Positions 1 to 6,711 of a DNA stretch of 8,707 nt are shown in pieces (the stretch's first letter is position 1; the number at the start of each line of letters is the position of its first letter). The stretch covers positions 1-8,707 of the forward strand of contig JBAZWE010000081.1 in the NCBI GenBank assembly GCA_041660545.1, written 5' to 3'. Made by a program: the position numbers and the translations under genes. This stretch comes from JBAZWE01 sp041660545 (GTDB lineage: Bacteria; Actinomycetota; Thermoleophilia; BMS3ABIN01). The notes under the pieces are model-generated. The model saw only the letters and a program-made list of their open reading frames with translations. It did no database searches and had not been told where the DNA came from.

Positions 1-266
1 TAGCCCCAAATAACATATAGCTGGGTGATGTCACCATGGATATGCCCGGGATTCACGGATGAGAGTTCGGCCTCGAGTTGAGACGGCGTTACTGGTGAAA
101 CGCCCACAAGCGGTTCATCGGCCGTGATTGCATGCGCCGGACTTGCCAGGATAAGCACGAGCCCGATCGCCGCAAGCAGAACCACCATGACCAGAATCAT
201 CCGGGCTCCGGCCTGCCTTTTATTGTATGCCCTGTCAGGCATGATGGTGTCGATCTTTGCCCCCAT
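1..266 (-). CDS. Exported protein, N-terminal part (possible glucosaminidase-type wall hydrolase)
   Basis: This gene runs off the left edge; 88 codons are visible. The ATG at 266-264 directly follows an in-frame TAG, so the frame cannot extend further upstream, and AGAGGCG about 8 nt before it serves as a ribosome binding site. The protein has a long basic n-region (residues 1-22), a hydrophobic core (about 23-41, MILVMVVLLAAIGLVLILA) and an AHA signal-peptidase site (44-46), so the mature form should be exported. The mature start (ITADEPLVGVSPVTPSQLEA, later QLYVIWG) resembles the lead-in of Gram-positive glucosaminidase-domain proteins, where a G-(T/S)-x-V-T-x-x-Q-L segment precedes a Y-V-x-(E/W) helix. 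The catalytic region lies outside the window, so that assignment is tentative. It is divergent from the ferredoxin gene. Export is fairly sure; enzymatic class is not. Confidence 0.7.
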   Translation of the reverse strand, partial: MGAKIDTIMPDRAYNKRQAGARMILVMVVLLAAIGLVLILASPAHAITADEPLVGVSPVTPSQLEAELSSVNPGHIHGDITQLYVIWG

Positions 267-305
267 CTAAATTCGCCTCTTACGGGAAATACCTTCCACC
301 TACAT

Positions 306-332
306 AGTATATCGGTCACAGCGGGGTAACAA
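306..332 (-). promoter_or_regulatory. Candidate promoter of the leftward exported-protein gene
   Basis: Read on the minus strand, TTGTTA (332-327) is followed after 15 nt by TATACT (311-306). The -10 is a 5/6 match to TATAAT. The spacer is shorter than the usual 17 nt, which weakens the call. Transcription from here would leave a leader of roughly 30 nt before the ATG at 266. Confidence 0.3.
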
Positions 333-352
333 GGCAAATAGGGACATTTTCA

Positions 353-400
353 CATGCCTGGGTCGCATGCGGCTGTGTTACAATTGCCCGCAGATAAAAT
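353..400 (+). promoter_or_regulatory. Candidate promoter/operator region of the ferredoxin gene
   Basis: Two -10-like hexamers lie ahead of the ferredoxin: TACAAT (379-384), preceded by a GTGT, and TAAAAT (395-400). Neither has a convincing -35 at 16-18 nt. A dyad, CATGC (353-357) and GCATG (365-369) separated by 7 nt, sits where the -35 for TACAAT would be, and could be a repressor or activator site. No known operator is recognised. Confidence 0.3.
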
Positions 401-425
401 TAATAAGAACTGAAGAGGAAGCAGT

Positions 426-626
426 ATGAAAATTCCCAGGATAGATAAGGATAAATGCGTTGCCTGCGGTAATTGTGAGGAGATCTGTCCCGAGGTTTTT
501 GAGGTGGACGACGAAGGCGATTCCTCGCATGTGATCGTAGATGACTTTTTCGGGCTGGAAGGTTGCATCGAGGCCGCTGTAGAGAACTGTCCTGAAGATG
601 CAATCACCTATGAGGATAAAGACTGA
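426..626 (+). CDS. Single-cluster [4Fe-4S] ferredoxin
   Basis: This is a 66-residue acidic electron-carrier protein, the usual size for monocluster bacterial ferredoxins. The N-terminal motif C11-x2-C14-x2-C17-x3-C21-P is followed by C47 and C55-P. By analogy with the Desulfovibrio and Thermotoga monocluster ferredoxins, C11, C14, C17 and C55 should bind one [4Fe-4S] cluster. C21 and C47 are placed like the disulfide pair that replaces the lost second cluster. The middle (EVDDEGD) and C-terminus (EDAITYEDKD) are strongly acidic, fitting docking to basic redox partners in the cytosol. AGAGGA (414-419) lies about 6 nt before the ATG. No redox partner gene is adjacent, so it looks like an orphan, monocistronic carrier between a divergent gene and the pyrG leader. 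The family call is secure; the partner is unknown. Confidence 0.95.
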   Translation: MKIPRIDKDKCVACGNCEEICPEVFEVDDEGDSSHVIVDDFFGLEGCIEAAVENCPEDAITYEDKD

Positions 627-629
627 ATT

Positions 630-670
630 CTTGAAAAGGCTATCCTCAGCAAAAAGGGGATGTTTTCAAG
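630..670 (+). repeat. Long stem-loop after the ferredoxin gene
   Basis: CTTGAAAA (630-637) and TTTTCAAG (663-670) form a perfect 8-bp inverted repeat. Inside it ATCCTC (642-647) pairs with GGGGAT (656-661) with one G-U, around an A-rich loop. No U-run follows on either strand, so it is not a canonical intrinsic terminator. It may protect the ferredoxin mRNA 3' end or act as a protein site. Its right arm overlaps the -35 region of the candidate pyrG promoter. Confidence 0.6.
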
Positions 671-692
671 CTGCGGGTTCTGGTGATATAAT
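663..692 (+). promoter_or_regulatory. Extended -10 promoter for pyrG
   Basis: A perfect TATAAT (687-692) is preceded by TGA (TG at 684-685), giving an extended -10. The -35 is weak: TTTTCA (663-668) with an 18-nt spacer matches 4 of 6 positions. No comparable promoter lies between here and pyrG, so this is the best candidate for the operon. The start would fall near 698-703, giving a leader of about 135 nt. Confidence 0.6.
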
Positions 693-746
693 CGAAAAGT
701 TAGGGCAAGCACGAACCTGATAGGGCGATAGATTGAGAGCAGGAAG

Positions 747-762
747 AAAAAATATATTTTTT
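747..762. repeat. Perfect AT-only palindrome in the pyrG leader
   Basis: Six A, TATA and six T form a 16-bp self-complementary block, and a seventh T follows. AAG (744-746) and CTT (765-767) extend the pairing across a 2-nt bulge. It stands out against the GC-rich genes. In RNA it would be a weak hairpin that could pause polymerase just before the terminator-like hairpin; in DNA it could be a curved or protein-bound site. Confidence 0.6.
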
Positions 763-768
763 TACTTG

Positions 769-794
769 AACCGGAGCCGCGCCCCCGGTTTTTT
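769..794 (+). terminator. Intrinsic-terminator-like hairpin upstream of pyrG (candidate attenuator)
   Basis: AACCGG (769-774) pairs perfectly with CCGGTT (785-790), and G776-C783 can add a pair beyond an A-C mismatch. A run of six T (789-794) follows. The hairpin lies about 80-90 nt downstream of the likely transcription start and 41 nt before the pyrG ATG, so it could terminate the leader. It could instead just end read-through from the ferredoxin gene, but no promoter is visible between it and pyrG. Confidence 0.6.
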
Positions 795-835
795 CGTACC
801 AGAAATTTCAAATCGCAGGGAAAGGCGGCAGACAC

Positions 836-2563
836 ATGGCTAAACACATTTTCGTGACCGGCGGGGTGGTTTCATCGCTGGGCAAGGGCATCACTGCGGC
901 TTCCCTCGGAAGGCTGCTGCGCAGCCGAGGGCTCAAGGTCCAGATGCAGAAGATGGACCCATATATAAACGTGGATCCGGGTACAATGAGCCCATTCGAG
1001 CACGGAGAAGTGTTTGTCACGGAGGACGGAGCGGAGACTGATCTCGATCTTGGACATTATGAACGCTATGTGGACGAAAACTTCACCAGCGACTGCAACT
1101 TCACTTCCGGTACAGTCTACTTCAGCGTAATCAACAAGGAAAGGCGCGGAGATTATCTGGGCAAGACCGTCCAGCTGATCCCGCACATTACCAACGAGAT
1201 AAAGCAGCGCATCCATCGAGTGGCTGATATGGGCGGCGGTGTGGACGTGGTTATCACCGAAGTCGGCGGTACGGTCGGCGATATCGAGTCACTGCCGTTT
1301 CTCGAAGCCATAAGACAGTTTCGAATAGATGTCGGACGTGAGAACGCCCTATATATCCACGTTTCCCTGGTACCTTACCTTGAGGCGGCGGGCGAGCAGA
1401 AGACCAAGCCTACGCAGCATTCGGTAAAGGAGCTGCGGGGTATCGGGATCCAGCCGGACATCATCGTCTGCCGTTCTCCACGTCATATGAATATGAGCCT
1501 GCGCGAGAAGATCGCGCTTTTATGTGATATCGATATCGAGGCCGTGATAACCGCCGTTGACGCACCTGACATATACATGGTTCCTCTAATGCTTCACGAA
1601 GAGGGGCTGGACGATCTTGTGATCAGCAAGCTGGGGATCGAAGCCGCAGAGCCGGACCTCGCCGACTGGCAGGACCTTGTCGACAGGATCAACTCCTGTA
1701 AGGACAAGGTGCGAATCGCCCTCGTAGGCAAATATGTTCAGTTGTGGGACGCATATATGAGTGTGATCCAGGCGCTCAAGAACGCGGCGGTCTTCCATGA
1801 TCACGAGCTTGAGCTTGTCTGGGTCGATTCCGAGGGTGTCTCACCCATGCTGGTCGAATCGCAGCTGCGCGACGTCGACGGAGTACTGATACCCGGAGGT
1901 TTCGGCGTGCGTGGCATCGAGGGCAAGATCCAGGCGGTCACATATGCCCGTGAGAATAATATCCCATTCCTTGGAATCTGTCTGGGCATGCAGTGTGCCG
2001 TGGTCGAATATGCCCGCAACGTGGCGGGCATGCCGGGCGCCAATAGCTCCGAGTTCGATCAGGGTACTCCCTATCCGGTCATAGACCTGCTGCCAGAGCA
2101 GAAAGATGTGGAGGCCATGGGCGGCACCATGCGGCTGGGGTCCTATCCCTGCAAGGTATCGCGTTCCGGAAAAGCGTCAAAGGCTTATGGTGAGCGTACG
2201 ATTCATGAACGGCACCGCCACCGCTATGAAGTCAACAATGCCTTAAGGCCCAAGCTGGTCGAGGCCGGCATGAAGATAAGCGGCACATCGCCCGACAAAA
2301 GACTGGTGGAGATCGTGGAATTGACGGATCACCCATGGTTCGTCGCCACACAGTTCCATCCTGAATTCAAATCGAGGCCGACAAGACCACACCCGCTGTT
2401 TCGGGATTTTGTAGGAGCAGCGACAGTGATGGCGGGTAATCGCATGGCGAACGGATATACCGCGTCTGATGCTGTTGCTGAAACAACGGGCGAAGCCGCT
2501 GTAGAAGAAGTTGAATCTCCTTCCGAAGAACAGACCAAAGATTTAGTCGATGAGGCAAGATAG
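836..2563 (+). CDS. pyrG: CTP synthase (glutamine-hydrolysing)
   Basis: PyrG converts UTP, ATP and glutamine to CTP, the last step of pyrimidine nucleotide synthesis, in the cytosol. The N-terminal synthetase domain (about 1-270) has the nucleotide-binding GGVVSSLGKGITAASLG (9-25, K17), DPYINVDPGTMSP (41-53), GAETDLDLGHYERY (65-78) and EVGGTVGDIES (142-152). The C-terminal glutamine amidotransferase domain shows the oxyanion-loop GGFGVRG (354-360), nucleophile C382 in GICLGMQ, and the H508/E510 pair in FHPEF. At 575 residues it is longer than the usual 530-550: an acidic tail rich in Glu, Ala and Ser follows the domain from about residue 535. The purine-rich AGGGAAAGGCGG precedes the ATG. It ends inside the start of the M20 peptidase gene with a 14-nt overlap, suggesting translational coupling. 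Expression is probably controlled through the terminator-bearing leader at 693-835. Confidence 0.98.
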   Translation: MAKHIFVTGGVVSSLGKGITAASLGRLLRSRGLKVQMQKMDPYINVDPGTMSPFEHGEVFVTEDGAETDLDLGHYERYVDENFTSDCNFTSGTVYFSVINKERRGDYLGKTVQLIPHITNEIKQRIHRVADMGGGVDVVITEVGGTVGDIESLPFLEAIRQFRIDVGRENALYIHVSLVPYLEAAGEQKTKPTQHSVKELRGIGIQPDIIVCRSPRHMNMSLREKIALLCDIDIEAVITAVDAPDIYMVPLMLHEEGLDDLVISKLGIEAAEPDLADWQDLVDRINSCKDKVRIALVGKYVQLWDAYMSVIQALKNAAVFHDHELELVWVDSEGVSPMLVESQLRDVDGVLIPGGFGVRGIEGKIQAVTYARENNIPFLGICLGMQCAVVEYARNVAGMPGANSSEFDQGTPYPVIDLLPEQKDVEAMGGTMRLGSYPCKVSRSGKASKAYGERTIHERHRHRYEVNNALRPKLVEAGMKISGTSPDKRLVEIVELTDHPWFVATQFHPEFKSRPTRPHPLFRDFVGAATVMAGNRMANGYTASDAVAETTGEAAVEEVESPSEEQTKDLVDEAR

Positions 2564-3698
2564 CATAGGCACGAGTGATCCTCTCGTGGCGCTCTTCATC
2601 GAGCTTGCCAGGATACCGAGCCCCTCAGGACACGAACGGGCAGTCGTTGATTTTATAACCACGAGGCTGCGCGGCCTGGGTCTGGATGTCCGGGAGGACG
2701 ATCCGCTTTATGACAATAGCAAATCCAGCGCCGGCAACCTCTATTGCAGGATTCCCGGCCAGGTTGATGGCACTACCATCCTCCTTTCCGCCCATACAGA
2801 TACCGTGGCGTCTGATCCTGACGCGTATCCCGATCCATGGCTCGACGGTGGCGTCGTGCGCAGCCGCAGCCGCTCGGTGCTCGGGGCGGATGACAAGGCG
2901 GCACTCGCGGCCATACTCTATGCGGTTGAAAAAGTCGTTCGCGAACGCCTGCCGCATGCGGGAATAGAACTGCTCCTTACGGTAGGTGAGGAGGGGGGAC
3001 TCAAGGGAGCCAAGGCAAGTTCACTTGAAAATCTCGATTCTCGTTGCGGTTTTTGTCTAGACAGCACCGGACCCGTCGGCGATGTCATTGTAAAATCCCC
3101 GTCACAGAAAACTGTCAACGCCCTCTTTATGGGGAGGTCTGCTCACGCCGGCGTCGTGCCGGAGGATGGCCGCAACGCCATCGCGGCTGCTGGCAAGGCC
3201 ATCGCGGCCATGAAGCTTGGCAGGATAGACGAGGAAACGACTGCGAACGTCGGCATAATCCGGGGCGGCGATGCGGTTAATGTCGTCCCCGACAGATGCA
3301 GCATCAACGGCGAGGCCCGCAGCCATGATCATGAAAAACTCGAGGCACAGGTGACCGCCATGGTCGATTCAATCAACCTGGCCGCGAGCCAGGAGGATGT
3401 CGATGTGGAAATCACGATCGTGGATGAGTTTACGGGTTTTGACTTCTCGAAAGCCGGAGGTCTTCCTGTCGAGCTTGCTGAAAGAGCGATACGCAAGATC
3501 GGCCTTACGCCCGTACATACATCCACCGGCGGTGGCAGCGACGTAAATGTCTTCAACCTTATGGGACTACCGTGTGTCAACCTGGCGACAGGGATGGAGA
3601 AGGTCCACACCCCGGATGAGTCCATCACGGTCCAGTCCCTCTATCAAATGTACGAGATGATACTCGCGCTGGTCGAAGAGGCGCAAAAAGAACTGTGA
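2550..3698 (+). CDS. M20-family metallopeptidase, PepT-like
   Basis: This 382-residue protein is a zinc-type exopeptidase related to peptidase T, which removes N-terminal residues from short peptides in the cytosol. The expected di-metal ligands are present: H82 in SAHTDTV, with D84 as its partner; D114 in GADDKAA, bridging; E147, the general base, and E148 in GEEGG; D171 in CLDSTG; and H353 near the C-terminus in KVHTPDE. A lid/dimerisation segment lies between about 185 and 300 (GRSAHAGVVPEDGRNA onward), as usual for M20 enzymes. The ATG overlaps the last 14 nt of pyrG and has no strong ribosome binding site, so it is probably coupled to pyrG translation; GTG at 2586 is a less likely alternative. 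The Nudix gene follows after 36 nt. Family is certain; exact substrate (tripeptides or another peptide or amide) is not. Confidence 0.9.
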   Translation: MRQDSIGTSDPLVALFIELARIPSPSGHERAVVDFITTRLRGLGLDVREDDPLYDNSKSSAGNLYCRIPGQVDGTTILLSAHTDTVASDPDAYPDPWLDGGVVRSRSRSVLGADDKAALAAILYAVEKVVRERLPHAGIELLLTVGEEGGLKGAKASSLENLDSRCGFCLDSTGPVGDVIVKSPSQKTVNALFMGRSAHAGVVPEDGRNAIAAAGKAIAAMKLGRIDEETTANVGIIRGGDAVNVVPDRCSINGEARSHDHEKLEAQVTAMVDSINLAASQEDVDVEITIVDEFTGFDFSKAGGLPVELAERAIRKIGLTPVHTSTGGGSDVNVFNLMGLPCVNLATGMEKVHTPDESITVQSLYQMYEMILALVEEAQKEL

Positions 3699-3734
3699 GA
3701 TCATCACCAGGGGGCAAACGAAGGTGAGGCCGTC

Positions 3735-4259
3735 ATGAAAAACCGGCGCCTGTCTTCGAAGCATGTCTACCAGGGGAGGATCATAAGCCTCAGGGTGGAT
3801 GACGTTCAACTGCCCGATGGCAGCAAATCGATCCGTGAGGTGATAGAACATCCCGGCGCCGCGGTTATCGTTCCCATCGATTCGGAAGGGCGCGTGCGCC
3901 TCGTGCGCCAGTTTCGTGATGCGGCCGCACAGGAGATGCTGGAGGTTCCCGCGGGCAAATTGCATCCCGGAGAAGACCCGGCTGACTGCGCGCTCAGGGA
4001 GCTTGCAGAGGAGCTGGGGCTTTTGGCCGGTAAGCTCACCCATCTGGCGACTTTCTATTCATCACCCGGATTCTGCGATGAGATCCTTCATGCATTCATG
4101 GCCGAAGAGTTGACCGCTATCGAAGGCGAGACCGACAGGGAAGAATTTCTGGAGCCGGACTCACGGCCACTGGAACCGGTGGGCGAACTTGTGGCCGAGC
4201 TCAAGGATGCAAAATCGATAATCGGAGTGCTGCTGGCAAGACAGGCGCTTGGAAAATGA
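3735..4259 (+). CDS. nudF: Nudix hydrolase, probable ADP-ribose pyrophosphatase
   Basis: This 174-residue protein has a perfect Nudix box, G-x5-E-x7-R-E-L-x-E-E-x-G-L, at residues 74-96 (G74, E80, R88, E89, E92, E93, G95). A proline in SSPGFCDE (P111) lies 15 residues after the box, the spacing known to mark the ADP-ribose pyrophosphatase subgroup. The N-terminal region (VDDVQLPDGSKSIREVIEHPGAAVIVP) also fits that group. The predicted reaction is ADP-ribose to AMP and ribose 5-phosphate, with Mg2+ bound by the box glutamates, in the cytosol. GGTGAGG (3722-3728) is well placed before the ATG at 3735. It is the third gene of the likely pyrG operon. Nudix membership is certain; ADP-ribose as main substrate is likely, though related sugar nucleotides are possible. 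Confidence 0.9.
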   Translation: MKNRRLSSKHVYQGRIISLRVDDVQLPDGSKSIREVIEHPGAAVIVPIDSEGRVRLVRQFRDAAAQEMLEVPAGKLHPGEDPADCALRELAEELGLLAGKLTHLATFYSSPGFCDEILHAFMAEELTAIEGETDREEFLEPDSRPLEPVGELVAELKDAKSIIGVLLARQALGK

Positions 4260-4278
4260 TGATTAATGGTATTATAAA
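4249..4278 (+). promoter_or_regulatory. Candidate promoter of alanine dehydrogenase
   Basis: TTGGAA (4249-4254), inside the end of the Nudix gene, is followed after 18 nt by TATAAA (4273-4278); TATTAT (4270-4275) at 15 nt is an alternative. The gap 4260-4340 is AT-rich. Transcription would leave a leader of about 55 nt. No operator or terminator is evident between the genes, so read-through from the upstream operon is also possible. Confidence 0.4.
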
Positions 4279-4340
4279 AAATTATCTGGTACTACTCGCG
4301 GAGATCGTGAGTGTCGGCAATATTGACTGAGAGGTAATAA

Positions 4341-5483
4341 TTGATAATAGGTGTCCCTTCAGAGGTAGAAGTTGATGAGTACCGTGTTGCCATAACTCCC
4401 GCAGGAGTGCGTGAGCTGGTGTCCGCGGGCCATACTGTTCTTATACAAAAGGGCGCCGGTGAGGGCAGCCGCCTGTCCGATCAGACTTATGAGGCCCAGG
4501 GTGGCCAACTCATCGAGGACTTCCACGAGCTGTTTGAAAAATCAAAGCTTATTGTGAAGGTCAAGGACCCATCGCCAGGTGAGGTCGCCTTGCTCAAGCC
4601 GGACAAGTCGATATTCTCATTCCTGCATCTGGCGCCTCAGCCGGACCTGACCAGGCAGCTGATGGAGACCGGCGCCACGTGCATCGCCTACGAGACGGTA
4701 GGGCTTGCTGGCGGTGCTCTGCCATTATTATCTCCCATGAGCGAGATAGCGGGCCGCATGGCCGCACAGGTAGGCGCTTACTTCCTTGAGAAGATGATCG
4801 GGGGCAGAGGTGTACTGCTTGGAGGAGTCCCCGGAGTTCCGCCGGCCAAGGTTGTAGTTCTGGGCGCCGGCATCGTGGGAACAAACGCCGCCAAGATCGC
4901 CGCGGGCATGCTTGCAGATGTTACCGTTCTTGACAAGAATATCGACCGCCTGCGCAAGCTCCATGGTTTCGTTTCCGGTCGTCTCACTACGGTGATGTCA
5001 ACGGCGCTAACGATAGAGGAACACGTCAGCGGCGCCGACCTGGTCATTTCTGCGGTACTGATCCCCGGCGCAAAAGCTCCCAAACTGATAACAGAAAAAC
5101 TGGTTGAGGAGATGGTCCCCCATTCGGTTTTTGTTGACGTCTCCATAGACCAGGGTGGCTCTTCCGAAACCTCGCGGATGACAACTCACAGCGAGCCGAC
5201 GTACATGGTAGACGAGGTAATTCATTATTGCGTCGGCAACATCCCCGGCGCGGTCCCCATCACCTCGACGCATGCGCTCACCAACGCCACGCTTCCTTAT
5301 ATCCTGGAGATTGCCAACAAGGGTGTCACCACGGCGGTAAGGGACAACGAGGCTCTTGCAAACGGTGTAAATGTAATGGAAGGCAAACTCACAAACAAGG
5401 CTGTCGCCGATTCCGTGGGTCTGCCCTTTTATGAACTATCGAATATTATTCCCTACAGGTTGTCGACTCCCCCGAATTTTTAG
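4341..5483 (+). CDS. ald: Alanine dehydrogenase (NAD+)
   Basis: Ald reversibly deaminates L-alanine to pyruvate and ammonium with NAD+ in the cytosol. The 380-residue protein is close to the usual 370. Counting from the chosen start, key residues fall at the numbers known for the Mycobacterium tuberculosis enzyme: R15 (DEYRVAITPAG), K75 (KVKDP), H96 (FLHLAP), the Rossmann GAGIVG (175-180), D198 as the ribose-binding acid, and D270 (SIDQGG). This agreement supports the start at 4341, which is TTG, with GAGAGGT ending about 5 nt before it. The family start MIIGVP also fits. It lies 81 nt after the Nudix gene and probably has its own promoter. No key residue is missing. The related transhydrogenase alpha subunit is excluded by length and by the conserved Ald residues. 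Confidence 0.96.
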   Translation: MIIGVPSEVEVDEYRVAITPAGVRELVSAGHTVLIQKGAGEGSRLSDQTYEAQGGQLIEDFHELFEKSKLIVKVKDPSPGEVALLKPDKSIFSFLHLAPQPDLTRQLMETGATCIAYETVGLAGGALPLLSPMSEIAGRMAAQVGAYFLEKMIGGRGVLLGGVPGVPPAKVVVLGAGIVGTNAAKIAAGMLADVTVLDKNIDRLRKLHGFVSGRLTTVMSTALTIEEHVSGADLVISAVLIPGAKAPKLITEKLVEEMVPHSVFVDVSIDQGGSSETSRMTTHSEPTYMVDEVIHYCVGNIPGAVPITSTHALTNATLPYILEIANKGVTTAVRDNEALANGVNVMEGKLTNKAVADSVGLPFYELSNIIPYRLSTPPNF

Positions 5484-5588
5484 TCATTACAGCTATTTAT
5501 TGCGCATGACAGGTTTGCGATTCGCTTCTTCAGTAGATTATGACCTATAGCGCGTTGGTTGATTAAAAATCTTCTAGTGTCCCTTTTA

Positions 5589-5618
5589 TTGCAAATAAAC
5601 TCCTATTTAGAGGATTAT
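5589..5618 (+). promoter_or_regulatory. Candidate promoter of xerD
   Basis: The 163-nt gap 5484-5646 is much more AT-rich than the genes. TTGCAA (5589-5594) and GATTAT (5613-5618), 18 nt apart, each match 4 of 6 consensus positions. The rest of the gap shows only a weak dyad just after ald (GTCAT 5483-5487, ATGAC 5506-5510) without a U-run. No gene is visible there. Confidence 0.3.
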
Positions 5619-5646
5619 TGGCCATAGTTCAAGAAAATGCTGTTCG

Positions 5647-6597
5647 ATGGATACGATTGAAATAAAAAATATCGAAATTGATGTTCATCATCAGCTTATC
5701 GATGAGTTCCTTGGCTATCTGCAGTTCGAGCGTGGACTTGCAGACAATACCGTGTCTTCATACCGCAGAGATTTATGCCAGTACTGCAATTTTGTCAAAG
5801 AGCAGGGATCCACGGTAGAGGAAGCCGATATCGCACTGGTCAGGGCCTTTCTCGAAAACCTCGGAATCGAAGCACCGCCCGCCAGCTCGACCATGGCGCG
5901 CAAAACAAGCGTTCTGCGAACCTTCTACCGTTTTCTCTGCCGGGAAGGTTTTGCGCAAAACAACCCGACCATCTCGCTGCAATCACCAAAACGCGCGCAG
6001 AAACTTCCCACGGTGCTGAACCTGGCAGAAGTGCAGCTGCTGCTTAGCCAGCCGGACGGTAACAAGCCAGGTATGCTGCGTGATCGCGCCATGATGGAGT
6101 TACTCTATGGAGCCGGTCTGAGGGTTTCGGAGCTGACCGCCTTAAAAGAAGAAGACATAGACCAGGAAGGCGGTTTCGTCAGGTGCATGGGAAAGGGCTC
6201 AAAAGAGAGGGTGATCCCGGTGGGAGAGCCGGCGTTGACATCTGTTGAAACATATACTCGCAAGGCGCGTCACCTGCTGGGCAAGGGCTTCAGGACCGAC
6301 CACCTATTCCTCAACCGTTTTGGAGGGAGTATCAGCCGTCAGAGCGTTCACCGCATGCTTGTAAACTATGCCAGGGATGCGGGGCTCAGCAAGCAGGTTA
6401 CGCCTCACACTCTAAGACATAGCTTCGCAACCCACCTTCTTGCCGGTGGCGCTGATTTGCGTAGCGTCCAGGAGATGCTGGGCCATGCCGACGTCTCAAC
6501 AACCCAGATCTATACCCACGTAAGCAGGCAGCGACTTCGCGAGATTTACTATCAGGCCCATCCCCGCGCCAGGAAGTACGTGCTCGGCGAGGACTGA
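5647..6597 (+). CDS. xerD: Site-specific tyrosine recombinase, XerD type
   Basis: This 316-residue protein has an N-terminal SAM-like core-binding domain (about 14-105, LIDEFLGYLQFERGLADNTVSSYRRDL) and a C-terminal catalytic domain. The catalytic set is complete: R159 (GAGLRVSEL), K183 (MGKGSKER), H254 and R257 (HTLRHSF), H280 (LGHADVSTTQ), and nucleophile Y289 (IYTHVS). The end, SRQRLREIYYQAHPRA, is like XerD more than XerC. Xer recombinases resolve chromosome dimers at dif, usually as a XerC/XerD pair; no dif site is recognisable here. The protein starts about 12 residues earlier than many relatives, and the ATG has no clear ribosome binding site. Being intact, single-copy here and next to deoB, without flanking repeats, it looks like the housekeeping enzyme and not an integrase. 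XerC or a single-Xer system cannot be excluded. Confidence 0.9.
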   Translation: MDTIEIKNIEIDVHHQLIDEFLGYLQFERGLADNTVSSYRRDLCQYCNFVKEQGSTVEEADIALVRAFLENLGIEAPPASSTMARKTSVLRTFYRFLCREGFAQNNPTISLQSPKRAQKLPTVLNLAEVQLLLSQPDGNKPGMLRDRAMMELLYGAGLRVSELTALKEEDIDQEGGFVRCMGKGSKERVIPVGEPALTSVETYTRKARHLLGKGFRTDHLFLNRFGGSISRQSVHRMLVNYARDAGLSKQVTPHTLRHSFATHLLAGGADLRSVQEMLGHADVSTTQIYTHVSRQRLREIYYQAHPRARKYVLGED

Positions 6598-6612
6598 TAT
6601 CTTTACGGTATC

Positions 6613-6711
6613 TTTGGGGCGACATGACGGTCTCAATTCTTTGATTTTCCCATTTTATGGAAACGTCGCCTTAAAAGGGAACACGGTCGTCAGGGGCGAA
6701 AAAGAAAGCTT
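6613..6711 (+). promoter_or_regulatory. Structured gap ahead of deoB, possible RNA switch
   Basis: Bases 6613-6623 can pair with 6665-6675 over 11 bp including two G-U pairs (core GGCGAC/GTCGCC), enclosing a small hairpin TTTCC (6646-6650)/GGAAA (6659-6663). GGGGCGA occurs twice, at 6616-6622 and 6693-6699. TCGCCTT (6666-6672) can pair with either copy, and the second copy contains AGGGG close to the deoB start. The spacing of AGGGG to the ATG (about 15 nt) is long for a ribosome binding site, which weakens a translational-switch reading. No clear promoter is seen in the gap. Confidence 0.35.

Noticed and set aside
731..746. PyrR-binding-like element (GAGAG followed by AGGAAG) in the pyrG leader
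   Set aside because: It shares only short purine runs with the PyrR anti-antiterminator loop and lacks the conserved stem context; PyrR is also not known as the usual regulator of pyrG.
4322..4327. TTGACT resembling a -35 box just before ald
   Set aside because: It lies 14 nt before the start codon, so any transcript would begin inside the gene; the TTGGAA/TATAAA pair further upstream is better placed.
5484..5646. Possible dif site for the Xer recombinase
   Set aside because: I searched the AT-rich gap by eye for two imperfect 11-bp arms around a 6-bp centre and found no convincing match; dif is normally near the terminus and need not be beside xerD.
5647..6597. Integrase of a mobile element
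   Set aside because: Length, full XerD motifs and the deoB neighbour fit the housekeeping recombinase; no attachment repeats, tRNA or phage genes are nearby.
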